Shown here: positions 12,619-23,433 of the stretch, piece after piece
How positions within the stretch are numbered: the stretch's first letter is position 1
How the letters are laid out: each line of letters begins with the position of its first letter
Source: Cryptomeria japonica
Lineage: Eukaryota; Streptophyta; Pinopsida; Cupressales; Cupressaceae
Assembly: GCF_030272615.1 (NCBI RefSeq)
Contig: NC_081408.1
Span: forward strand, 612,255,673 to 612,319,672
Direction: 5' to 3'
Length of the DNA: 64,000 bases
Translations under genes and position numbers: made by a program
The notes under the pieces: model-generated
What the model saw: the letters and a program-made list of their open reading frames with translations, nothing else
What the model was told of the DNA's origin: nothing
Databases searched by the model: none

Positions 12619-13149
12619 AGTTGCCTTAACTGATAATATTGTGAAATCAGCAGGGTACTCCCAAGATTCAAGAATGACAATTACATCTTCTACAATCCCA
12701 TTAGACTTAACTGTGGAACTGTCTGCAAGCTACAGGACTGTGGGTGTAGACCTAATGTTTGAAATGTTTAGGGAGTCCATAGTATGCTTTGTCATGACAT
12801 TAATGGCAGCACCTAAATCAATCAAAACATTTTTTACAACTTGGCCATTTACATTTATCTGTACTACAGGACTTCCAGGGTCAATATACTTTGGCATAAT
12901 TACATTTCCCAACATTATATCAGCCAATTTTCCTAAGACATGAATTGTTTGAGGGTCCTTTTTCTTTCGTCCAAGCTTCTTTGAACAGGCTTCTTTAATA
13001 GCTTTTCCAAAAATAAGAATATCTTTAATAGCCTGAAATAAAAGAATTTGAATCTGCACATTTTTGAGCTGATCCATAATGTCAAAAGTGGGTTGTTCCA
13101 TAGGTTTATATGCAGTACTTTGCAACCTCTGAGGAAAAGGTGGGTTATC
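12619..13149 (-). pseudogene. Gypsy protease region
   Basis: The retropepsin-like active site reads VLIDLGAAINVM; most gypsy proteases have DLGAS here, so the serine/threonine after Ala is alanine in this copy. The upstream context (YIDPGSPVVQINVNGQVVKN) and the downstream hydrophobic glycine block (GGYPVILGRPWL, near 12620) fit the family. Stops lie at 13150 (TAA) and 12730 (TAG), in frame. Confidence 0.88.
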
Positions 13150-14808
13150 TTAATTTTGCAGAATAGGCTCCTTAGTTACGGTATCTGTTATTGGCATGTG
13201 CTCAGTAGGAACAATAGGTGTAGTAGGTTCTTCATGGGGAGGATCTGATATTTCAGTAATCTGAGGCGGTTTTGGAGCAGGTAAAGTAGTGCCAGACCTC
13301 AAATGGATATCATTAATGTTTAAGGCATAAGCTTGATATTGGTTGGCTTCGGCAAGATATGCAGGCTGCTGAGGTTTATTATTGGGGTTGGGCATTGGCT
13401 GGGCAGGCATAGGCATTTGTTTCGGAGGTCCAGGATTTGTGGCAGTTACTACAGGAGGCGGCATAAGGGCTTGTGGTTGCGGTTGTGGAAGCTGCAGGAA
13501 TCCAGAGGATTGGTTTTGCCATTGTTGAGGGCCTCACCATTGAGAATTTTGCTACCAATTTCCTGAAGGTGGGGTCCATTGCCCCTGTGGCTGCTACCAT
13601 CCCCCTTGAGGGGGTTGCCATTGCTGGTTCTGATAATTAGGCCAATTTGGTGGAGGTGGGTTCCAGGATGGTGGTGGTCCATATGCATGTTGCCATTGAT
13701 TATTATATCTAGAATAAGAATTACCAAAAGTTAAAGGGTCTTGAGGCATACCTTGTCTCTGGGCCCATGGTCTCCTTTGTGCAACAAAGAACACGTGATC
13801 ATCATCTCCTTCTACTGGCTTAAAGTCAGTAGGTAGTTGTTTAGCTTTCAAATTAGCCACCATCTTGCATCTGCAGTCATTTTTTTTTTGTCTGCAGTAT
13901 GGACAAAACTCAGCCAAAACTGCGTCAGCCTCCTCATGTTTTTTTCGAGCTTGCATAGTGTCCAGTTGCGTAGCCATATTATTAATGATGTCCTGCTTGA
14001 AGTCAGATAGCAAATTTGTTATCTCTATTCGGGAAACTCCGTCAGAAGAAGACTTCCCTATTGTAGCATGATGACCTCTACCTTTCTTAACTATTGCTCG
14101 AGAGTAGTTAAGACATATATTCTTTATATCATCCCAAGGCACCTAGGCTATATCACCTCCTCCTATCAGATCCAGGGCATCTATACAAGCATCATTGATT
14201 CCCTTTAGAAACAGCAGTTTCTAAGAGTCCTCGTTGAGAGTATGGTTTGAGTTCCTCTGTAGTGCAAACAAGAATCTGGAAATGTAATCTTCCAGACTTT
14301 CATCCTCCTTCTACTAAATTTGGAATATATCATCACCCTTGCTGGTGCTCTTACAATATTCCTTATATTTTTCAAGGAATTTTGTCTGCATGACCTCCCA
14401 ACTATCAACTACACCTCTTCCCAGACTCATGAACCATCTGAGAGCTCCTTCCTTCAAGGTGGAAGGGAATAACTTCAATTTATGAGCATCTGTGTTGTAG
14501 TCATAACTGCGACAGAGGACATCAAATTCAAACAGAAAAGTTTTTGGGTCTTCTGTAACCAGGCCATAAAACTTTGGAAGCAAAGAAGAGAGAATGTTTT
14601 TAAGATTGTCAGTATCTCCCTGGGGAACAATAGGAAACTCAAATGCAGGAGGTGGATTATTGGGTTGATTATTTGCCATGTTTGGTTGCTGGAATAACAG
14701 AGCGAATGGATTTTCCTCAGGTTCGTTGTCAGCTGGATCAAATGGTAGTTCAATAAACAGATTTTCAGGGATGAACCTTCCCAATGCGTCTCTTCTTCTT
14801 TTATGCAT
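13150..14808 (-). pseudogene. Gypsy gag region
   Basis: The frame starts at the ATG at 14808 (MHKRRRDALGRFIPEN), 122 bp inside the LTR. The retrotransposon gag domain is recognisable as KLFPSTLKEGALRWFMSLG and EVMQTKFLEKYKEYCK. A cysteine-rich motif, CPYCRQKKNDCRC, lies near 13875, followed by a Pro/Gln/Trp-rich tail. Stops lie at 14314, 14311, 14221, 14143, 13594, 13552 and 13534. Six are TAG and one is TGA. All are in the same frame as the rest of pol. Confidence 0.9.
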
Positions 14809-14908
14809 GCAATATAATGAATAGTGGCTTGAAAAATCTAGGAAATTTTACTAACAAGCTAAACTAATTGCCAAAAATGACATCTGATAAACTCCTAGCG
14901 AGACGCCA

Positions 14909-14926
14909 TCCCCGGCAACGGCACCA
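14909..14926 (-). other. Gypsy primer-binding site
   Basis: The minus strand reads TGGTGCCGTTGCCGGGGA four bases inside the LTR. The common plant gypsy (Athila/Tat) site is TGGCGCC..., so one C-to-T change is present. It is complementary to a tRNA 3' end, most likely Asp type. Confidence 0.8.
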
Positions 14927-14930
14927 AAAA

Positions 14931-16207
14931 TGATGGTCGCGCCCACAAAAGGATATGAAAATCACAGTAAAACCTTTCCTGGGAATTGGGTATTCCAACA
15001 GGTGATCAATATCTCTCTTCTGTAGACGTTCATTTACTTGTCAAACCAGGGGACGTATACTTTAAATGGTGCAGCAAAATATATGCACTAGGAATTTATT
15101 TTGGTCAAATCCTAGCGGAAATACATACTGAAAAGAAATCCTACCTACGCTATAGGAAGGTAATGCAAAGCTTTTTAACTCAACTATGATTTGATTACGA
15201 CAGAAACCATAATAACTACAACTGAAACACAAACTATGAACTGGCCTTATGCTGCAGGAACAGACACAGTGATGGATTCCTTGTGCTGCAAGAGCAATGT
15301 AAAGCTGAGTTTGTATAAAAACTTTAAAGATGAAAGCAAACTAAAGCTTAACAAGAAAGAACAACTAACTAACTAGCTACAGATACCTACTAAGTGGGCC
15401 CCCTTAGCAAGCATCTCCTGATTATGTAAATATGAAACTCAGAACTTCATTGAACTTTATTCATAAAAATAGAATGATATACATTGCTTTGTTGATATGG
15501 AAACTAACAACAAACTTTGCTTCTGGTTAAACAGATTCTGTCTTTCATTATCATCTTGATTCTTACATGACATCTACTATTCTTATTCTATCCTTCTCTC
15601 TCGGGCAGGAGGAGAAGCTTTATTTAAAAGCAGGGGAGCAACTAACTAACTAACTCCATAAAAGAAAGACGTGGAAATAAAAACATATCCTCGAATCAAG
15701 GAACAAACTTCATAAATGAGTTTATGCGTTCAACCCGATCAGAGAGAATCTAGCACTCCACTCTTTGTCATTAAAATTCTTTCCCATGATTTCAGTCAAA
15801 GAGTCTTTGCCAGAGCTTCCTCGAAGTAGTGCAGGAAATGGACTTTACTGCAAGGCCGAGATTGGCTGCGGTTGACTTGATCATTCTTCAACAACCTATG
15901 AAACAAAAGGTAACAGGCAACAGAAAAGGCGTATGGCACATACATGATATCCATTCATTAATCACACATTTTAGATTTACTTCATCATTCAAAAACTGTA
16001 TACAATATACCAGTCATTTTAGGGAGTCAACGGGGCAATAAATGCAATCAAGTTAATCACAAAGAGCTGCAGGAATATAAAAGTTTCTTGCTACAGGATA
16101 TCCCAAAAAGGTTTCACAAAGTCTGAACATCCATGAAATAGCAAAAGTAAAGGCATTTAAAAGTTTTATCAAAACATCCAAATTATGAGCATTTTTTAAG
16201 CTCATCA
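14931..16207 (-). repeat. Gypsy 5' LTR
   Basis: This 1277-bp LTR starts TGATGGTCGC and ends GCTCATCA. It carries the same landmarks as the other LTR, including the (actaa)n-like run (15641-15655). Confidence 0.94.
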
Positions 16208-17038
16208 GAAACCCTATAAGTGGAAAAACCATGGCGGGAAACCTTACCCACAATCAGATGATACTACTGCAAATAGTATGTGTATACGAATGGGGTCTGC
16301 ACATGCAGAAAGGCCAAGCGCCTAGAGCTCACTCTTCAATCACAAATGGGAGTCACACTGACTACAATTGGATGATTAAATCCAATATGGATGTACTGCA
16401 CAAATTAGCATCTTTCTATGCTGGATTCAGTACCGGTGTAGTTCTAATTGTCTTCACAAAAACCCTCCTTCAATCTTCAAATGATGTCTGCATGTATAGC
16501 TCTGCTTATTCTTGCATATACCTTTTCACAATTCCTTTTTCGTATTACATATTCGATCTTACAAATAATATCTTACATTTATATCATAACCTAAGACCAA
16601 TTTTAGTAGGTTGGCTCTAAAGGATATTACAATAAAATCAATTTACAAATAAATCAATATTCGATGCAATAACTGATTCAACTTGTCGGCTTGATGCATT
16701 TACAACAATAATAAAACATCTCTATAGTGTGTCGTGCTAATCTGGAAAAGATAAACCTGCCGGTGTATATCCTGGACTTATTTGCCAGTAACAACAAATA
16801 TGCAAATAAAAAAATATTCAAGACAAAGTGTCCAAATGATGTCATCGACATAACTAGGTGTTTTCCATGCCATTCCAAGTGTCGGTGATCATTATATCCT
16901 ACCGATGTACCAGATACTAGTGACTATGCATAAGTCACTTGTTTGCCGGTGAATGTTGTTGATTCTCCAAAGTGCTAGAGTTGATAAGTGTTTAGTAGGT
17001 GTTGACATCAATGACAAAACCATACCAAAATACCAACA
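16208..17038 (-). repeat. Copia 5' LTR, distal part, with gypsy target duplication
   Basis: The first five bases (GAAAC) are the right copy of the gypsy target duplication. The rest continues the copia LTR to its outer end, accaaca, at 17038. The last ~100 bp match window positions 1-81. A small open frame on the plus strand here (16231-16620) has no recognisable content and is treated as chance. Confidence 0.88.
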
Positions 17039-17067
17039 AAAGGCTCATATAGTGCTACTATATCCTC

Positions 17068-17400
17068 CTAGGCTATCGATCCATCATCAATGAAGACATC
17101 CTCCTCAAAGAATCTCTGCACAGCTGCTATCCCCCAAGCTCGGTCATAGGTCACCAGCTCGCTTCGAATAGGAATATGCAAGATGCGCCATACATCCTCC
17201 AATGTCACTGTCATCTCTCCTTGTGCCAAGTGAAATGAACAGGTCTCACTATGCCATCGCTCTGCCAATGCTATGAGCAACCCAGGATTCATCTGAATCA
17301 CGCGCATATACATCACATCATATAGGTCTATTGCTGTAGTACAATCCACCTCGACCTCTGTCAGCCGATCACGCAGCACCTATGTGGCGGGATGCCTCTC
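17068..17400 (-). pseudogene. Plant mobile domain (PMD) protein fragment, copy A
   Basis: The minus-strand frame reads DLYDVMYMRVIQMNPGLLIA, then HSETCSFHLAQGEMTVTLED and VWRILHIPIRSELVTYDRAW. These are hallmarks of the plant mobile domain, often labelled aminotransferase-like or phosphatase-7 long-form in databases. The frame meets a TAG at 17068 (GCC TAG GAG), and the copia insertion at 17038 cuts off the rest. Copy B (20624-22309) shows what followed. PMD proteins are known both as host silencing factors and as transposon-carried genes; the setting here favours the latter. Confidence 0.75.
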
Positions 17401-17699
17401 GCTTATCTGTAAGATGCGAAGATCTTCTTACACATGTGCATCAACCATCATCATCAGTTGTTTTGTTTCAAACTTTCTTAAGTTTAAATCTAGACTATCA
17501 ACAGATACTTTGATCAAGTATCTTCGGGTCTTAACAGGTAAGCAATCATGGCACACCTAGACTTCAACAGGCATTTATCCTAATGACCTAAGTCTCATCA
17601 GGCTGACTATGGTTCAAAACAACTCTCACCTCACATCTCCATCCATCCATCATCGGCATCCGGAGATTTTTGTTCACACACACTGGGGCATTTATTTTC

Positions 17700-17960
17700 C
17701 TAACAAAAGCGCTATTCTGCATTCAACAATGCTAAAAGGTTGACAAAAGTGCTAAATCAACTACCCAATAGTGCAGAAACATCAAAATCACTATACTGAC
17801 TATGCAAAAGTGCTACTTCATAACAAAAGCGCTCAATCAACCATGCAATAACACTAAAATAACTATGTTGTAGCGCTCGACTGGACAACAGTACTAAAAC
17901 CACTATGCAATAGCGCTATAGCGACACAATAGTGCTAATTTAGTTAACAACAACGCTAAA
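17700..17960. repeat. Short degenerate repeats with AGCGCT palindrome, copy A
   Basis: About a dozen imperfect units of roughly 20 bp vary on caaaagcgctaaaaccacta. Many carry the palindrome AGCGCT or its near forms AGTGCT and ACGCT. The array lies upstream of the PMD frame on the minus strand. The matching array in element B is at about 22600-22860. Confidence 0.65.
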
Positions 17961-18506
17961 AGTTATTATCTTGATTCAACTTGGACCTAGCTAAAAACCT
18001 ATCAAAAATGCATGTAATTCAAAAATTCAAATTCACATAAGTAGTCCTCTGGCTATTGGAATCGTCAGACTCACTCTAATCGGTGCTCTGCTATGGGAAC
18101 CGACATCCTGATCTCTCTTTGCTCTTTCAAAAAGTAAAAACCAGAGCTCAATTTTCACTATGGATGCGAATGCAAACGACCCTATTTTCATCCCTTCCTC
18201 TCCATATATAACCTTCACCGTAAACCTAATTTTATCCCCCTCACTGCCGTGGTCCCCGTGAACTTCCCGAGCCTCCTATTTCTTCATATTATCTCTGATT
18301 TCTTCTATTTTTCACCAGTATTACTAAATTCTTCTCTTCTACCACCCTGGCAATTTTCATTCTTTTTCAAGAGATCGCCCGATTTTTCAAAAAAAATTGG
18401 CCCATCCCTTGAGGGGGCATACCACCCACTAAATTAACATTTATGGGGCATATTCTTCACACCTATTTTTCTTTCTTTAAAACGACGCGATAAACCACAC
18501 CATCTC

Positions 18507-18519
18507 AAAGAGGGGAAAA
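18507..18519 (+). other. Polypurine tract of element A
   Basis: AAAGAGGGGAAAA directly precedes the LTR start TGTAGTCAC. The equivalent in element B is AAAGAGGGGTGAA at 23421-23433. This sets the element's orientation as plus and makes the PMD frame antisense. Confidence 0.7.
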
Positions 18520-19966
18520 TGTAGTCACATAAATCTGTCCAGTTTAATTAAGTGAATATTTGCTATTTATTTGATTAAAAATCCACTAGCCATCAGTTAA
18601 TTAAATTAATATTTAATTAATTATTCCTCAAAACATTCTACTATTAATTAAATAAATTATTCAATTTATTTTAATTAATTCACTAAACCAAAACTCACAA
18701 TCAATTAAATGAATAAATCCTGTTTATTTCATTTAACCCTTTTCCTCTTTTAAATAAATTAAATAAAACATTTATTTAAATCATTTATCCCCCCCCACTT
18801 GCATTTTCCTACAAATGCAACTTGCACCTATTTATTGAAATAAATAAATTTTATTTTAATTAAAATCCTATTTTATTTCAATTAAAATCCTAACCCCCTT
18901 CTAGATTCTTCTAACCCCTTCCTAATTAACCTAATCCATCCCTTAATTATTGTCACATTCCTAAGAAACTTGAAGTTACTTCTCAAAGACTCCAAAGTCT
19001 TTTAAAATCATTTATTGCTTTGTGTGTTCAACAATTTAACCTCCAAAGTCTTCCAAACCACTTATGGCTCTTGCATGACCATTAATGGTTAAATCCACTT
19101 GTACCCATGGTTAGGGACTTTGACCCCTAACTCAACCCTCATGTAACCCATGTGTCTTCTCAGACATTTATTGTGTTGACCACGGTTATCCCTTTTACCT
19201 TTGCACAAGAATTTATCCATTGGATAAAAGCATTATCCTTTGGATAATAAATTTATTCACTCAACCCAACCATTGACCTTAACCCCCAAGGTAACCCTCA
19301 GGTCATGTCAAGCATTTAATGCTTCTTCCCTCTCCTTTCAACCCCTCTCATGTTGACATTTGTCATCCTGGGATTGGGTTGAAAGCCGTCACATGGATTG
19401 AATATCATTCAATCCTGACCCTTGTTGAGATTACTCAATCTCCATGCTCCATTGCTCCATTTTACCTATAAATAGAGCCCATTTCTTCAAAATCCAGATC
19501 CTGAAAACTTGTATGCATCTAAGTTATAGAGAATTTTAGAGAGCATTTAGCATAAACCACTAATACATTATTATTTTGGCCTAAAATAAATCATTTTAGA
19601 ATCATAGCATCTAATATTAGTTTTTATTCACATTTGCATAACATTTTAGAGTAAACATCTACAATCTTGAACCTCCATAAGGCATCCATAGTGCAAAAAG
19701 CTGTTGAGAGCTACATTAATTTGGAACTTGGAGAGGAGAGGAACAAGGGAGAAGGAGCTAAGAGCATGTTAGAAGGCATTTGGAGATGCCTTGTTATATT
19801 TATTTCCATAGTTAAATGTTTAGCATATTTTTAGTGTCTCTTTTGATATGCCTTCTTAGGCTTGTTTTTGGTTGATTAACACTAACTTTTATCTTTGTCT
19901 CTTATGTTTTTGTGTGTTATACGACCACAGGTTTTAGTCTAACATTGTGTATTTTGTAGAGCATCA
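18520..19966 (+). repeat. LTR of element A
   Basis: The LTR is about 1447 bp, TGTAGTCAC to GAGCATCA, with many short AT palindromes such as taattaaataaatta. It contains a TATA-like CTATAAATAGAGCCC near 19468. It aligns throughout with 23434-24911. The right border is set where the two copies stop matching after GAGCATCA. Confidence 0.72.
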
Positions 19967-20395
19967 ATATCTATTTCATAATTAGCATCATTTCATTAAG
20001 CATACATCATCATTGTAGCATTACATACATAAAGCATTACAAATAACACATCACACATATATTAACCTGCATCCACATGTTAGCATCACATTCATAAACA
20101 TCACAAAATCATCATCATCACATACATCTAGAAATCATCTCATCGTCATCTACATGTAACAAGTAAACACATCCATCTAAGCATAAATCATAAATTATCA
20201 TCCTGTAGAAATCCATACAAATCATCAACATGCATATCATCACAAAATATGGGATCTCCTCATATATAATATCATATATCATCTAGAAAAAACATACATG
20301 TATCAGAGTATAATGATGTCAAAATATCGACTACCAAGAGCCATCCAAGTCATAGTCTAAAATGACAAGGTAATAAAATACATACAGCTCTCTCA
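19967..20395. other. CAT-rich spacer, no gene seen
   Basis: About 430 bp rich in catca/acatc motifs on the plus strand. No primer-binding site follows the LTR end at 19966, which argues against this being the start of an internal region. I see no coding content. Confidence 0.5.
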
Positions 20396-20623
20396 CATGG
20401 CACTCTGGCCAGATGTTGCACCACCATCACCACCTGCTCCCCCACTACCCCCTGCACCACCCTCACTATCTCATCATGGAGGACCCATCACACCACCACT
20501 ACTTTGCATCCTATGAGACCACTCTAATCTCACCTGATGCATCTATGAATAGCTCAGTGCCCACTGACTGGCTGACACCACCTACTCATATAGACCCTGC
20601 CAATACTCTATCTCCGCTTGTGC

Positions 20624-22309
20624 TCATCGTATCTCCCTCGTCACCTCCAAAGTAGGACCTCGTGCTCCTACCCCAACTCGTACTCTCTCCTGCAGCTCCA
20701 TCAATCGCTCCACCACATCATTTCTCTCTTGCAACACTACAATAAACTCTGACTCCCATGCAAACAGCTGAACATCTCTACCTGCAACCTCTGCCTCCAT
20801 ATCTTCTAGTTGAGTTTGCAAAAATGCTATCATCTGCTCCTGCAGATCTCCTCCCCCACTCCCCATCGGATCCTCTCCTCCACCTATAGCTCCCTCTCCT
20901 CCACCTATAGCTCCCTCGACTATATCCATAGGTGCCTCTCCCTCCCCCATATCCCTGCCACCTAATCTAACTCCTCCCTGCATTAAAGGCCCCTATGATA
21001 GTTGTAACGGTTGCCTGCCTCTCCCTCTCCACTGTAACCATCCACCTCCACCACCTCCAAATCCACCACCCCCACCTCCTCCTCCTCCTCCATCACCTCC
21101 TCCTCCACCACCTCCCCTACCTCATCCACCTACTACAAGTCCTCGCCCTCCTCTCCTTCTCTGTCTCTGTCTCCTATCATCCTCAAAAGCTAGAATCAGC
21201 TCTGGCGGATCTGATATATGTGGAATGGGATGTGCAGTAATGTACTCTGTGTACTCATCTGTGACCCCAACATCTACAATCCTCACCCTCATATGCCATG
21301 GTCTCACTTGTAAAGTCTGAAACTAGGCTAAGGCCTAATCATACAGTAAAACTGGCCCCCACTGGAATCTCTCCCATACCGCCCGTGCATACTCCCTTGA
21401 TCCACTCAACAATCCCTGCCTCTGACCAAACATCCTCATCACTCTGCCAGGTACCTATCTCTCCACATTGTAGGATGTCCTACCAATCAAGTACCATGTC
21501 ATAAATACATAAGGTAAGGCCTCTGCATCATCATCCCAAGGCTCACACTCAATATAGGGTCTCCATATCACTATATCTAGATCATCTAGTGCCCATCACG
21601 ACCACTCTAACTTCCCTAGGTGGGGCTGACTCATCATACCTTCATACATATACACATAGGGCTGATCCACTTCCCTAAATCTTAGACTAATAGGTCATGT
21701 CATGGGTAGGTGCTCCCATGCCCAAATATGCAACAAAGTGATCCCAACTCCTAGAGAACTTGTCTCTTGGTACACCAACTCGTGCAATTCCTAATATAAG
21801 TGTGCCGAAATGCATAGTCCCCATGCAAATTGGGTCCCATAAGTCATCATCTACTCTATAACCTGGCCCCAACCCATGGCTAGTCCATGTGATCGTCGAT
21901 CCGAACATAGCAGGCCCCCAACAATCCCTGATAGTATAGCTGGAAGTGGCTCATATAATGCAACTATCTCCTCCCACGCTACCAAGCCAACGTGAATAAA
22001 AACATCCTCATCAAATATCCACTACACAACTGTTGTCCCCCATGCTCGATCATATGTCACCAGATCCCCTCAGATAATATGTAAGATCCGCCACACATCC
22101 TCCAATGTCATAGTAATCTCCCCCATAGCCAGATGGAACGTGCAAGTCTCACTGTGCCACTGCTCCACTAATGTTGTCATCAAGTCATGATTCATCCGAA
22201 TCACAGGCATGTACATCACATCATAGAGGCCTATCACTGCAATACAATCAATCTCGGCCTCTGTTAATCGATCTCTCAACTGTTGTGTAGCTAGATGCCT
22301 CTCTCGCAT
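20624..22309 (-). pseudogene. Plant mobile domain (PMD) protein, copy B
   Basis: The N-terminal part (22309-22070) matches copy A: GLYDVMYMPVIRMN and HSETCTFHLAMGEITMTLED. The middle part continues through LHIWAWEHLP-like and YVFMTWYLIGRTSYNVERYL-like text in the 21950-21310 stretch. Lower down are ITAHPIPHISDPPELILAFE and an Arg/Gln-rich block. The C-terminal part (20983-20624) is Gly/Glu-rich with a coiled-coil-like LQTQLEDMEAEVAGRDVQLF. Several stops and at least one frame change break it. It is antisense to the LTR at 23434-24911. Confidence 0.72.
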
Positions 22310-22589
22310 CTGTAAGATAAAAAGATCCTCCTACACATCATCACACATCTGCATCATCATCAGTTGTTTTGTTTCAAACTTTCTTAAGTTTAAATCTAGA
22401 CCATCAACAGATACTCTAATCAAGTATCTTTGGGTCTCAATAGGTAAGCAATCATGGCAAACTTAGACTACAACAGGAATTTATCATAATGACCTAGTCT
22501 CAACGAGGCTGCTATGGTTCAAAAACACTAACCTGTCCATTCATCCCCTATCGACATCAGGAGATTATTTTTCTAACACGGGGGCATCT

Positions 22590-22870
22590 ATTTTTTAGAC
22601 AATAGTGCTATTCTGCTAACAATCACACTAAAACAACTACACATTAGCACTACAAAACCAATAGCGCTAAAACCACTGCACAACAACGCCATTTTCGAGC
22701 AATAGTGCTAGAAGACTAACTCTATCATGCTAAAACTACAATCCCACTAAAACAACTATACAAATGCACTAAACCTTGCAGAAGCACTAAAACCACTACA
22801 CAATAGCGCTATAGCAGCACAAAAATGCTAGTTAAAGTGACAACGCTAAAGCACAGTTTTAGCACTATTG
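22590..22870. repeat. Short degenerate repeats with AGCGCT, copy B
   Basis: The imperfect ~20-bp units (caatagcgctaaaaccacta-like) are the same type as at 17700-17960. They lie in the same place relative to the PMD frame and the LTR. Confidence 0.62.
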
Positions 22871-23433
22871 TCTTGACTCAACTTGGACATTGAAAAAAAG
22901 ACATAAAAATACATGAAAAAGCAAAAAATTCAAATTGGCGTACCATTGGTTTGTAGTCATCTGGCCGCTAGAATTGATGGACCCGCTCTAGTCGATGATC
23001 TACTACCAGTACTGACATCCTGATTGTTACTCGCTCTTTTACCAAAGTCAATATCAGAACTCCAAATCACTGTGGAGATGGATGTAAATGACCCTATTTT
23101 TTCCCCTTCACCCCCATATATACCCTTTGCCCTAACCCTATTTTACCCCACTCACTGTTGTGGTCCTTGTGAACTTCCAGTGCCTCCCATTTCTCTATAT
23201 TCACTCTGATTTCTTCCATTCTTTCACTGGTATTGCTAAATTCTTCTCTTCTACCTCCCTGCCAATTCTCATTCTTTTTTGAGAGATATTGTCTGATTTT
23301 TCAAAAAAATTCAGCCCATCTCTCGAGGGGGGATACCACCACTAAATTAACATTTATGGGGCATATTTCTTTACGCCTATTTTTCTTTCTTTGAAACGAC
23401 ATGATAAATTGCACCGTCTCAAAGAGGGGTGAA

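Larger units (their letters stand above)
4873..16207 (-). mobile_element. Ty3/gypsy retrotransposon, full length, in copia LTR
   Basis: The element is 11,335 bp with two 1277-bp LTRs (TGATG...CATCA), a primer-binding site, one gag-pol frame in the order gag, protease, RT, RNase H, integrase, a third reading frame downstream of integrase, and a polypurine tract. The order and the primer-binding site point to the Tat/Athila side of Ty3/gypsy. Both LTRs and the 5-bp duplication are complete, so the insertion is structurally intact although the coding part carries many stops. A rough hand comparison of the LTRs gives about 45 differences (about 3.5%), mostly transitions. Confidence 0.95.
1..17038 (-). 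mobile_element. Ty1/copia LTR retrotransposon, left end outside window
   Basis: The element reads right to left: 5' LTR (4652-4872 plus 16213-17038), primer-binding site, gag, protease, integrase, reverse transcriptase, RNase H, polypurine tract, then the first 81 bp of the 3' LTR at the left edge. Integrase before reverse transcriptase is the copia order. The LTR begins TGTTGG and ends CTAACA on the minus strand. The 5' LTR is split by the gypsy element at 4873-16207. On the right the element abuts a PMD reading frame at 17039, so it inserted into an older element. The matching target duplication would lie beyond the left edge and cannot be checked. Confidence 0.93.
17039..19966 (+). mobile_element. 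LTR element A, 3' part, with antisense PMD frame
   Basis: This is the right-hand part of a plus-strand LTR element broken at 17038 by the copia insertion. It has an antisense plant-mobile-domain frame (17068-17379), an array of AGCGCT-containing short repeats, a purine tract and a 3' LTR (18520-19966). The same blocks in the same order recur at 21950-24911 (element B). No gag or pol is visible in the window. Confidence 0.72.

Noticed and set aside
16231-16620. 129-codon open frame on the plus strand inside the copia LTR
   Set aside because: It lies wholly within LTR sequence, opposite to the element strand, and contains no recognisable domain.
19967-23433. Reading LTR A and LTR B as the two ends of one intact element
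   Set aside because: No primer-binding site follows LTR A at 19967, and a purine tract plus PMD frame also precede LTR A, so A and B are better seen as 3' ends of two elements.
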